Assembly (NCBI GenBank): GCA_023664265.1
Contig: JAMPFV010000014.1
Location: 1 to 49,405, forward strand
Reading direction: 5' to 3'
DNA from: Roseburia sp.
GTDB lineage: Bacteria > Bacillota > Clostridia > Lachnospirales > Lachnospiraceae
DNA: 49,405 nucleotides
Under the pieces are notes generated by a model, which ran no database searches, was not told the DNA's origin, and saw only the letters and a list, made by a program, of their open reading frames with translations. Positions 25,266-32,380 of the stretch are shown in pieces; positions within the stretch are counted from its first letter, which is position 1; every line of letters begins with the position of its first letter. A program made the translations under genes and the position numbers.

Positions 25266-25526
25266 ATTATCATATGGATTATCGGGGCGTTTCCGCCTGT
25301 TCTGCCTGTAACGCAGCATTCTGCAGCGCTACAGGCATTCACTTCGCTCCGTGACGGCCACGGTCCTGGCATACCCGAAAGCTGCTATCGCCCAAGGGCT
25401 TATACAGCTTAGCCAATGCCGACTTTCTGCCTTGTTATGTCAATATACTTTCCCGCAATCCGTTCTCCGGTGAAATCATCCTTGGATAAATCATCCTTGG
25501 ATGGTTTATTCACAGGTCCATATATT
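25266..25526 (-). ncRNA. Candidate omega-RNA-like structured RNA downstream of the dead TnpB
   Basis: Directly 3' of the TnpB-like stop, the minus strand folds into several nested stems. An outer GGCAT/ATGCC pair (25420-25416 with 25372-25368) encloses AAGCTG/CAGCTT and GCCC/GGGC. Then come CCGTG/CACGG, a long hairpin with 11-base arms (25337-25303), and a GGCG-GAAA-CGCC tetraloop hairpin (25297-25286). TnpB guide RNAs are encoded at this place and end in a scaffold hairpin followed by the guide. If so, the guide would begin CCGATAATCCATATGATAAT. I found no matching target by eye in the window. The exact ends are unknown. Confidence 0.5.
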
Positions 25527-26870
25527 TTAACCGTTATACTTCTTCTCGATATTTGCGGCTGAATTGCGCGCTGCCGTGGTTTTCAGCCCACAGGCCCCGC
25601 ATGTAAAGGAAAGCCCTTGCCGCCTGCCCTCTGCACCGCAGGCGGAACATATGCTGCCTGTTCCCTTGGGATCCACCTCAGTCAATTCTATCGAATTGAC
25701 GCCGCATTTATATGCCAGCCGCTCTCTGACATAGCCGTAAAAGCTGCGCGTCTGCCACCTGTTCACGGATTTTGAGCGGTGTCTTGTTCCTTTCTTTATC
25801 ACGGGTCTTGCGATGACAATCCGTTCCGGCTTCTCCATCTTGATCATTCTGTTCATCTCGGCATTTATAAAGTCCTTCGTTCGGATTTGCTCCTTTTCCT
25901 TCTGCCTGTCATATTTGCGGCGGCCCAGATTATTGGCTTCTATAGCGCCTGCCTTTTTGAGATTCCCGGTTTTCGCATTCTGCTCATACACCGCATACAT
26001 CCGAAACCGCTCCTGATTTTTCTTCGCAAGCCGCTCTGTCTCAGGCGTTACAATATCACACAGATTTTCCCCATAAATGTTCCCGTTGGATAGCGTAAGC
26101 ATGTCCTTATAGCCTATGTGAGCATAAACGGTATTGATATAATCCTCATGCCTCTTTATTTTCGCTGCGATTGGTACTGCAATTGCGACAGAGTCGGCAT
26201 TTATCTGTATCCTGAGCTGCCTGTCAAAGCTCCGGCCGTCCTTTAACGGGATCGCGACCCTTTTCCTTGGCGTCCTGCACGCTATTCGGAGTATGCCCTC
26301 TTTATAGGAGTAGCCGTTGGGCGATATTCTAAAGGAATCCGTACCGCCTGTTTGCGGCTGCACAAGATATTTCCTTGTGAGCCTGCGCAGGAGGTTATTC
26401 AGCCGCTGCGTATCAATGTCGAGCCCCGCCACATTTCTCGGCATTTCATATTCCTGACGGTTCAGGATCAGGGCATATACGCCGTTGAGCTTGAGCACTG
26501 TCCTGAGATACAGCCTGTCGTCAGCGCTCAGATTTTCATTTGCGGTGATGCATGTGCCTATCCGCTTTTTTAGGATGCCCCAGCCGGACTTGATATCGGC
26601 AACTGCATCCGCTATCGCAAGCTCATAATATACCGCGGGCAGATTTAGCTGCTCTCTCAGTCCACAGTAACGCATCTCATTTAAGATGCCGTAAACCGGC
26701 GTCAGGCTGTCCAAGCTTTTAATCCCTGAATATTTTCCATAGACATAATTCTTGACTTTCCCATAGTCTGAGGCAATCCCTCTCAGAAATGCCATCGTTT
26801 CCTGCGGCAGCGGTTCACTATACTGCCAGATTGTTTTTATTATGGTACTGTCCGTCGGCACCGCTCCCAT
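25527..26870 (-). CDS. Nuclease-dead TnpB homologue (candidate RNA-guided regulator)
   Basis: The 447-residue protein has TnpB architecture: an N-terminal helical/wedge region, a split RuvC fold, and a zinc finger with C408, C411, C424 and C427. All three RuvC acidic positions are changed: H251 in AHIGYKDMLTLSNG (usually D-x-G), A354 in IVIARPVIK (usually IVIED), and A434 in AARNSAANI (usually D-x-N-A-A). The frame is long and uninterrupted, and the zinc finger is intact, so the loss looks selected rather than random decay. Dead TnpB homologues (TldR) acting as RNA-guided repressors are known. No TnpA transposase accompanies it. The start codon is uncertain; the ATG at 26870 has a poorly placed ribosome-binding site. 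Confidence 0.8.
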   Translation of the reverse strand: MGAVPTDSTIIKTIWQYSEPLPQETMAFLRGIASDYGKVKNYVYGKYSGIKSLDSLTPVYGILNEMRYCGLREQLNLPAVYYELAIADAVADIKSGWGILKKRIGTCITANENLSADDRLYLRTVLKLNGVYALILNRQEYEMPRNVAGLDIDTQRLNNLLRRLTRKYLVQPQTGGTDSFRISPNGYSYKEGILRIACRTPRKRVAIPLKDGRSFDRQLRIQINADSVAIAVPIAAKIKRHEDYINTVYAHIGYKDMLTLSNGNIYGENLCDIVTPETERLAKKNQERFRMYAVYEQNAKTGNLKKAGAIEANNLGRRKYDRQKEKEQIRTKDFINAEMNRMIKMEKPERIVIARPVIKKGTRHRSKSVNRWQTRSFYGYVRERLAYKCGVNSIELTEVDPKGTGSICSACGAEGRRQGLSFTCGACGLKTTAARNSAANIEKKYNG

Positions 26871-26894
26871 CCTTTCGGTTTAGCCCAATCTAAT

Positions 26895-26944
26895 CCTCAT
26901 TTCTGCGCTGTTTTAACGGCTCAGCTTTGCTGAGACTATGCGCA
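26895..26944 (-). repeat. 50-base leader repeat, copy in front of the dead TnpB
   Basis: Matches 22728-22777 at 49 of 50 positions, same strand. It lies 24 bases upstream of the TnpB-like start, mirroring its position in front of the glycan operon. Confidence 0.85.
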
Positions 26945-27039
26945 TAACGAGTTTGTGCCAAACCACTTATGGTTTTGCGCAGCGCAGACACAAATCTCGT
27001 CATCTCCGTTTTTGGAATAAGACCAAACGGTCTTATTCC
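26945..27039. repeat. Hairpin cluster between dead TnpB and XRE regulator
   Basis: Two further inverted repeats follow the 50-base repeat. One pairs ACGAGTTTGTG (from 26947) with CACAAATCTCGT near 26990-27001. The other is a perfect 11-base pair, GGAATAAGACC (27014-27024) with GGTCTTATTCC (27029-27039), loop AAAC. No T-run adjoins them in the right place for a terminator, so they may be transposon-end remnants or operators. Confidence 0.6.
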
Positions 27040-27044
27040 GTACT

Positions 27045-27070
27045 AAAGTATAGCATATTCGATATACTTT
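27045..27070 (+). promoter_or_regulatory. Candidate operator upstream of the XRE regulator
   Basis: Inverted repeat AAAGTATA (27045-27052) and TATACTTT (27063-27070), 35 bases upstream of the XRE start codon. The spacing fits a dimeric helix-turn-helix repressor site, so autoregulation is likely. Confidence 0.55.
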
Positions 27071-27105
27071 GTCTATAGTAAAAATTCGGTTTTATGAGGA
27101 GATAC

Positions 27106-27321
27106 ATGGTGTTGAAATTCCAACGCATTCAAGATTTAAGGATTGATAACGATATTACGATCAAGGAAATTTCCTCGACTTTAGGGATGCATCGGGACGT
27201 CTATTCGCGCTATGAACGAGGCGTGCGGGACTTTCCTGTCGATGTATTGATGAAGCTTGCAGATTATTATGACTGTTCCATTGATTATCTGGTCGGCAGG
27301 GTAGATTACAGGAAACCATAA
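27106..27321 (+). CDS. XRE-family transcriptional regulator
   Basis: The 71-residue protein consists of one helix-turn-helix domain: RIQDLRIDNDITIKEISSTLGMHRDVYSRYERGVRDFPVDVLMKLADYYDCSIDYLVGR. It is a minimal Cro/C1-type repressor. I chose the ATG at 27106 because GAGGAGATAC precedes it. It is one of the few plus-strand genes and is divergent from the TnpB-like gene, with the hairpin cluster and an inverted-repeat operator in between; it may control that gene. Confidence 0.88.
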   Translation: MVLKFQRIQDLRIDNDITIKEISSTLGMHRDVYSRYERGVRDFPVDVLMKLADYYDCSIDYLVGRVDYRKP

Positions 27322-27355
27322 GCGGGTGGTCTTTTTTTGATTGCGATATTCCCAC

Positions 27356-27398
27356 AAAAGTAAAATGTCAGACTTCTTTCGCCTGACATTTTACTTTT
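27356..27398. terminator. Bidirectional terminator between XRE and GH31 genes
   Basis: A 16-base perfect stem, AAAAGTAAAATGTCAG (27356-27371) with CTGACATTTTACTTTT (27383-27398). The two genes converge here. A-runs and T-runs at the stem ends serve both directions. Confidence 0.82.
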
Positions 27399-27410
27399 AT
27401 ATGCATGGTT

Positions 27411-29405
27411 TTAAACCTTCTCGAAAACAGGGATCCACGCTAGCGGGGCCTCACTCACAATCGTCCTGCCGCCCTCATAGGCTCTGCCGTCCGCGACGCG
27501 CCTCCATTGGCCCGCCGGAAGATAGACCTCCCGCTCCCGCTGTCCCATGCCAAGCACCGGAGCGACCAGATAGCTGTCCCCGAACATATATTGATCCTCC
27601 AATTCCCAGCAGTGCGCATCCTCCGGAAATTCGTAGAACATGGTCCGAAGCAGCGGCGCGCCCGTCTGCGACGCCTCGCGCATCAGCCGCTCCAGATAGG
27701 GCTTTAAGGACAGGCGAAGCTCCCACTGCTTTTTCATAATGGCAAACGCCTCCTCGCCATAGCACCACAGCTCGTTCGAGTGTCCCGTATAGAGGCTGCC
27801 GCCGCCCCACTCCTTGTCGGAGAGCGGCGGGATGTCGTGCGGGCCGCGGTCGCCGTGCATTCGGAGAATCGGGCTGAACACCGCAAACTCAAACCAGCGC
27901 AGGAGCAGCTCGCGAAAGCCCTCGTCCGCCACGTCGTCCGTCATAAAGCCCCCGATATCCGTCGTCCACCACGGAATGCCCGCAAGCCCCATATTCAGTC
28001 CCGCGCAGAGCTGATCGCGCAGGGACTCAAAGGTACTCGGCACGTCGCCCGACCAGAGGAGCGCCGCGTATTTCTGGATGCCCGCCCAGCCGCAGCGGAT
28101 CAGATGCAGGATTTCCTTCTCCCTGCCCGCCGCCTTAATGCCGTCGTAAAAGGTCTTGGCGTAGAGCTTGGGGTAGATGTTGCTGACCTCGAGCGCGCTT
28201 CCGAGCATATATCTGTAATTGTCATAATCGTACACGCTGTAATCCGGCTCGGCATTGTCCAGCCAGAACATGTCGATGCCGAAGTCATAGTAGTTCTTCC
28301 TGCACTTTTCCCACAAATACGCCTGCGCCTCGGGATTGGTCACGTCAATCTCCATGCAGTCCCCCTGGAACTCATAGGTCTGATTGCTGCCGCGCTCGGT
28401 CTGAATCAGCAGCCCGCGCTCCAAAAGTTCGCCGAAGTTCTCGCTCTTCTTGTCCACGGAAGGCCATACGGAAACCACCACCTTCGTCCCCATCGCGTGC
28501 AGCTCGTCGCACATGGCCTTGGGGTCGGGCCAATACTCCGGATCGAATTTCCAATCGCCCTGCCTTGTCCAATGGAAGAAATCTATGACAATCACGTCGA
28601 GCGGGATCCCCAGCTCCTTGTATTTCCTCGCGACGCCGAGCACCTCCTCCTGCGTCCGATAGCGGAGCTTGCACTGCCAAAGCCCCAAAAGTCCGTCCGG
28701 AATCATCGGCGTCCTGCCTGTCACCTCGGTATAGTTCTCCACAAGCTTGGCCGGATTGTCGTCCACGGTGACCCAATAGTCCATCTGCTTTGTCACCTTT
28801 GCCTCCCACTCGGTGTAATTCCTGCCAAACACCACATTCCCGACACCCGGGTGATTCCAGAGAAAGCCGTATCCCAGACTGGATACCGCGAAGGGGATGG
28901 AGGATTGGGAGTTGCGCTGCGCAAGCTCCAGCGTGCACCCCTTGAGGTCAAGGTACGACTGCTGGTACTGCCCCATACCGTAAAGCTTCTCCCCGTCGCT
29001 GCTCTCAAAGCGCACCTTCAGCGCATAGTCACCGCCGATGATGGCCTTGTACTCCCTGCCGCGTATTTTCAGGCAGCGGCTCTCCCTGCATGCGGGCTGG
29101 TCATAGTCCCTGTGGTACTCCTTGAGAAAACGGCTGCCGTCGCGGTAAAAGGTCATAATTCCCGCAAAGTCTACCTTGATACAGAGCCGCCCGTTCGTGA
29201 TGGACGCGCCCTCGCTCCCCTTGATTTCGATGGCAGTGTCCGCAGCCGTATCAGGAACCGGCTCCTCCAGCGCCCAATTGTTTTGTGTAAACTGCGGGTA
29301 TTTCGTGGCCCGCACCCGCAACGCGTTTTTCCCCCACGGCGTAATCATTACCGTCTCGTACTGATGCTTCCACATCAGGGACTGATTTTCCTTCCAAAAT
29401 CTCAT
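27411..29405 (-). CDS. Family 31 glycoside hydrolase (alpha-xylosidase/alpha-glucosidase type)
   Basis: The 664-residue enzyme has the GH31 layout: an N-terminal beta-sandwich (LYGMGQYQQSYLDLKG), the barrel with GLWQCKLRYRTQEEV, VIVIDFFHWTRQGDWKFDPEYWPDP, the nucleophile region DMFWLDNAEPDYS, and the acid/base region LLWSGDVPSTFESLRDQL. The segment MHGDRGPHDIPP and C-terminal beta domains follow. No signal peptide is seen, so it likely acts on imported alpha-linked oligosaccharides. I use the ATG at 29405, preceded by GGAGGATGCAT. The specificity within GH31 is not visible; the relation to the upstream ribU gene is positional only. Confidence 0.88.
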   Translation of the reverse strand: MRFWKENQSLMWKHQYETVMITPWGKNALRVRATKYPQFTQNNWALEEPVPDTAADTAIEIKGSEGASITNGRLCIKVDFAGIMTFYRDGSRFLKEYHRDYDQPACRESRCLKIRGREYKAIIGGDYALKVRFESSDGEKLYGMGQYQQSYLDLKGCTLELAQRNSQSSIPFAVSSLGYGFLWNHPGVGNVVFGRNYTEWEAKVTKQMDYWVTVDDNPAKLVENYTEVTGRTPMIPDGLLGLWQCKLRYRTQEEVLGVARKYKELGIPLDVIVIDFFHWTRQGDWKFDPEYWPDPKAMCDELHAMGTKVVVSVWPSVDKKSENFGELLERGLLIQTERGSNQTYEFQGDCMEIDVTNPEAQAYLWEKCRKNYYDFGIDMFWLDNAEPDYSVYDYDNYRYMLGSALEVSNIYPKLYAKTFYDGIKAAGREKEILHLIRCGWAGIQKYAALLWSGDVPSTFESLRDQLCAGLNMGLAGIPWWTTDIGGFMTDDVADEGFRELLLRWFEFAVFSPILRMHGDRGPHDIPPLSDKEWGGGSLYTGHSNELWCYGEEAFAIMKKQWELRLSLKPYLERLMREASQTGAPLLRTMFYEFPEDAHCWELEDQYMFGDSYLVAPVLGMGQREREVYLPAGQWRRVADGRAYEGGRTIVSEAPLAWIPVFEKV

Positions 29406-29492
29406 ATGCATCCTCCATTTCCTGCTTTAATATTATCGCAATCTGCTTTTCAACTGCCTTTCCCGCGCTACATCTCCGCCTGAATCCTTCCC

Positions 29493-30242
29493 TCACACCG
29501 CCTTTTTCACGGAATTGCCATACGAGGCCTTGAGTATCGGGCTGAGCGGCTTATACAGCACAAAGGTCAACACGGAGACAACGCTGCCCTTGATCAGATT
29601 CAGGGGCGCCACGCAGAAGGCCACGAAGGAAAATACCCCCGTAATATTCGGGTTGATATCCGTGCCCATGCCAATCAGCGCCTCCATCGGCATTCCGTAC
29701 ATCACAGCGAAGGCAGGCAGAAGGTATACCGCGTTGAACAGGGTGCCGAATATCGTCATCACCAGCGTCCCCGCGACACAGCCCGCAATCGCCGTCAGCT
29801 TTTTCTTCTTTATATGATAGAGAATGGTCGCGGGCAGTATCATGGAGCAGCCCACGCAGAAGTTGGCAAGCTCGCCGACAAACGCGGTTGAGGTGGGCTT
29901 GAACAGCAGCTTGACGATAATCTTGACAAACTCCGTGAGCACACCGGCCAGCGGGCCAAAGGCAAAGCCGCACAGCAAAACGGGAAGCTCGCTCACGTCA
30001 AGCTTATAAAAGAACGGCGCAAACGGCATCGGCAGCTCCAGCAGCATCAAAACGCCTGCCACGGCGGAGAACATGCCAATCATCGCGGTCTTTCTGGTGG
30101 TGACGGCCTTCTCCGCACTGCCGTTTTTCTTGGCAATCAGCTTTTCCGCAACCAGCGCCACGATAATCAGCACGGCCACGATGCCCAGAAACTCCAGTAC
30201 AAAGGTTACGTTTTCGATGATGTTTTTCATAAATTGATTCAT
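29493..30242 (-). CDS. ribU: Riboflavin ECF transporter S-component RibU
   Basis: The 249-residue membrane protein has about six hydrophobic helices. The S-component region begins after RKTAMIGMFSAVAGVLMLLELPMPF, with KLDVSELPVLLCGFAFGPLAGV and FVGELANFCVGCS, typical RibU sequences. An extra N-terminal helix (about residues 10-35) and linker make it longer than the usual 190-200 residues. It binds riboflavin/FMN precursors and works with a shared EcfAA'T energizing module, not encoded here. The FMN riboswitch and terminator directly upstream confirm the substrate. AAGGAGGTAAAG precedes the ATG. Confidence 0.93.
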   Translation of the reverse strand: MNQFMKNIIENVTFVLEFLGIVAVLIIVALVAEKLIAKKNGSAEKAVTTRKTAMIGMFSAVAGVLMLLELPMPFAPFFYKLDVSELPVLLCGFAFGPLAGVLTEFVKIIVKLLFKPTSTAFVGELANFCVGCSMILPATILYHIKKKKLTAIAGCVAGTLVMTIFGTLFNAVYLLPAFAVMYGMPMEALIGMGTDINPNITGVFSFVAFCVAPLNLIKGSVVSVLTFVLYKPLSPILKASYGNSVKKAV

Positions 30243-30250
30243 CTTTACCT

Positions 30251-30277
30251 CCTTATGCGGACCTGTGCATAATAAAA
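30251..30277 (-). repeat. 27-base dispersed repeat, copy 2
   Basis: Matches 24263-24289 at 26 of 27 positions. It lies between the riboswitch terminator and the ribU start and supplies part of the ribosome-binding region. Confidence 0.72.
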
Positions 30278-30303
30278 GTCCCCGAATCTAAGATTCGGGG
30301 ACT
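30271..30303 (-). terminator. Riboswitch-controlled intrinsic terminator of ribU
   Basis: On the minus strand an 11-base G/C-rich stem, GTCCCCGAATC with GATTCGGGGAC around a short loop, is followed by TTTTATT. It sits between the FMN aptamer and ribU, as expected for transcription attenuation when FMN is abundant. Confidence 0.9.
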
Positions 30304-30336
30304 AAGCTTCGCGCACGGAAATCCGCTCCAAACACA

Positions 30337-30460
30337 CTCTTCTCTCATCCAGACTATACTGTCGGTTATGGGATTACACCATATCAGCCGCCTTACTTTC
30401 ATAAAGCGGGTCGCGGACTGTGACCGCCGGTAGGGAATTGCACCCTGCCCCGAAGAATTT
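30337..30460 (-). promoter_or_regulatory. FMN riboswitch (RFN element)
   Basis: The minus strand carries the conserved RFN blocks in order: TTCGGGGCAGGGTG, AATTCCCTACCGGCGGT, CAGTCCGCGA, a variable arm, GGTGTAATCCC, AACCGACAGT, and AGTCTGGATGAGAGAAGA. All the universally conserved helices can form. It senses FMN and controls ribU. Confidence 0.96.
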
Positions 30461-30481
30461 CCATATTGTTTTCCAAGGTTT

Positions 30482-30510
30482 ATTGTAATACGGTTTAGGG
30501 CAGAATGCAA
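30482..30510 (-). promoter_or_regulatory. Promoter of the FMN riboswitch-ribU transcript
   Basis: Minus strand TTGCAT (30510-30505), a 17-base spacer, and TACAAT (30487-30482), 22 bases before the aptamer. Confidence 0.8.
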
Positions 30511-30539
30511 GGGGTTTTTATGGCATCCCTGCATTTTCT

Positions 30540-30947
30540 TTATACCGATACAATACATGATTCATCATAAAACGGAATTAATTCATCATGTGTAAGAAAA
30601 TACATATTTTCTGCTTTTGCCTGAGCCAAGAGCAGTCTGTCGAACGGATCCCGATGCTCTCTTGGAGCACTATCTGCGTATTTCAGGGTTTCAACCATAT
30701 AAGCATGTCTGAAACTTGTTTCCAATGGTATATATCCCGCTAATCCGCATAATTTTTCGAAGCCTTGTGCCGAAAAAGTCATGCTTGATTTGTGAAGTGC
30801 ATGTTTAATCGCAACTTCCCATACATTCGCAAAACTGTAATAAATACTGTTGTCTTTATTTAACAGGATTTCTCTTGCCTTTGCAGACAACTTGGGATCA
30901 TCTTTTAAGGCCCGGATTAAAATATGTGTATCTGCTAAACAATTCAT
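30540..30947 (-). CDS. PIN-domain toxin, second copy
   Basis: The 135-residue protein begins MNCLADTHILIRALKDDPKLSAKA. It has FANVWEVAIKHAL, REHRDPFDRLLLAQA and YFLTHDELIPFYDESCIVSV, closely matching the PIN toxin at 8499-8903. The aspartates of the metal site are all present. Its ATG overlaps the antitoxin stop (ATGA). It differs from the first copy over much of its length, so it is an independent family member, not a recent duplicate. Confidence 0.87.
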   Translation of the reverse strand: MNCLADTHILIRALKDDPKLSAKAREILLNKDNSIYYSFANVWEVAIKHALHKSSMTFSAQGFEKLCGLAGYIPLETSFRHAYMVETLKYADSAPREHRDPFDRLLLAQAKAENMYFLTHDELIPFYDESCIVSV

Positions 30948-31192
30948 GTTGCAGCACCCTCAAATAAATCCGCAATCTCATCATTCCACTTATCAAAATC
31001 CTCAGGATCCTCTATAATTCCCTTTCCAATTCCAATTCTTTTGGAAACATCAACCGCGTCTTTACCGGACTCCTTGCCTGAATTTCCCGTCAGAAAAACG
31101 GGATTCATATTATTTATTACCTGATTGATAAAATAAGCGCCCTCATCCGTCATATTGATAATACGGTCACATACCTGTTGTTGTACTGTCAC
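30944..31192 (-). CDS. Antitoxin of the second PIN pair
   Basis: The 82-residue protein has a predicted helical N terminus (VTVQQQVCDRIINMTDEGAYFINQVINNM) unlike RelB. The C-terminal tail IEDPEDFDKWNDEIADLFEGAAT matches the tail of the antitoxin at 8900-9172. I place the start at the GTG at 31192, with GAGGGG ten bases upstream; a TTG at 31210 is possible. The tail probably binds the PIN toxin. The DNA-binding domain family is not recognised with confidence. Confidence 0.75.
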   Translation of the reverse strand: MTVQQQVCDRIINMTDEGAYFINQVINNMNPVFLTGNSGKESGKDAVDVSKRIGIGKGIIEDPEDFDKWNDEIADLFEGAAT

Positions 31193-31308
31193 GGTATCAC
31201 ATCCCCTCAATTCTCATATACTGCAATCTCAATTGAAATCTCTTGTATATATCATACCCCAAAGCGTCAAAAAGTTCCACCGAAACAAGTCAGAAGGCCT
31301 TTTAAATT

Positions 31309-32178
31309 TCACACCATGATATCCACACTGCCGCCCTCGACCGCAGCAGGGGCCTCCGACGTCTGCACCGGCACATCCGTCCCCATAATCTCCATGGACA
31401 CGCCCCCCGAGGATCCGGACGGCTGCGATGAGGACGAACCGGCGCTGCTTCCGCTGTCGCTGCTGCCGGCCGCATTGGCGCGCTTCTCCCGCTCCAGCTT
31501 GTTAAACAGCGCCTTGAGATACTTCATGTTCGCCTCCATAATCTCCCGCATCTCGTCGGCCCTGTGCTTTTTCTTGAGGCGGTCCAGATCCTCCGGCGCC
31601 ATGTCCTTCTGCACGGTGGTCATCATCTCGTCCGCCAGATCGCGGAGCCCCTCTGTCGCCTCCAGCTCCTCCAAGGTCTCCTGCATCATCTCTTCCAGTT
31701 CCTGCATGAGCTCCTCCAGCTCCTCGTCGGTCATCTCGGCGCCCTGCTCCTCCTCAAGCAGCTCCATATCGTCCGTGTCTTCCTGCTCCTCCTGAATAAA
31801 GCAGGTGCCGCCCTGTCTGGCCCGCTCCTCCTCCTGCATATGCTTCACGCGCTTCTTGGCGATCCGCTCCATGCGCTTGGCGTGGACGAGCGCGTTCTTC
31901 AAATCCTCCTCATCATACTCGCCGCTGCGCAGACGCTGTGCAAGCACGGCCGTCATCCGCCGCGCGCTCGACTGCACCGCCCGCGCATTGTTGGCGGTCT
32001 TTGACATCAAAATCTGATTGGATACTTTGTTAAAATTGTAGGGCAGGCGCTTCTTCTTTTTCACGCTTTTCGCCTTGGAGCTTGTGGAGGTTATCCTTCC
32101 CGCAACGCTCCCGTCAATATTCCTGAGAGTCACTACCCGCTTGACCATATCGTTTGAACGGATTCCAATCCCCATCAT
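31309..32178 (-). CDS. Coiled-coil protein with acidic core and serine-rich tail
   Basis: The 289-residue protein starts MMGIGIRSNDMVKRVVTLRNIDGSVAGRITS with a basic SKAKSVKKKKRLPYNFNKVSNQILMSKTANNARAV region. A long acidic coiled coil follows at about residues 90-230 (DMELLEEEQGAEMTDEELEELMQ and similar). The C terminus is rich in serine, glycine and proline. No catalytic motif or signal peptide is seen. I start at the ATG at 32178 with AAAGGTGTGACAGAT upstream; a longer frame runs on to 32382 without a good ribosome-binding site. Function unknown. Confidence 0.68.
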   Translation of the reverse strand: MMGIGIRSNDMVKRVVTLRNIDGSVAGRITSTSSKAKSVKKKKRLPYNFNKVSNQILMSKTANNARAVQSSARRMTAVLAQRLRSGEYDEEDLKNALVHAKRMERIAKKRVKHMQEEERARQGGTCFIQEEQEDTDDMELLEEEQGAEMTDEELEELMQELEEMMQETLEELEATEGLRDLADEMMTTVQKDMAPEDLDRLKKKHRADEMREIMEANMKYLKALFNKLEREKRANAAGSSDSGSSAGSSSSQPSGSSGGVSMEIMGTDVPVQTSEAPAAVEGGSVDIMV

Positions 32179-32380
32179 ATCTGTCACACCTTTCATCATC
32201 GCCACGCAACGCGGCACGAAAATCATTCTCTCTCTGTTTTTGCACAAAATCGTTATGCTTTTATTATGTACATCGGCATTTTTATACGGAAACTTTAGCG
32301 CTTCCGCGCCTTTCTTTTTGCGGACTTCTGTTGTATACTGGTTATAATCCGTACCACAACTATTTTCAAAGGAGTCTGAC

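Noticed and set aside
25266..26944. Complete IS605/IS607-type insertion sequence
   Set aside because: No TnpA (tyrosine or serine recombinase) gene is present, the TnpB catalytic residues are lost, and defined ends cannot be shown, although remnants of ends are possible.
27014..27039. Perfect inverted repeat as an intrinsic terminator
   Set aside because: No T-run follows the stem on either strand and it lies in the promoter region between divergent genes, so an operator or element-end role is likelier.
27780..29483. 567-codon open frame on the plus strand opposite the GH31 gene
   Set aside because: It is antisense to a gene with clear GH31 motifs, has no plausible ribosome-binding site, and the translation is rich in Arg, His, Leu and Ala as expected for a shadow frame in GC-rich coding sequence.
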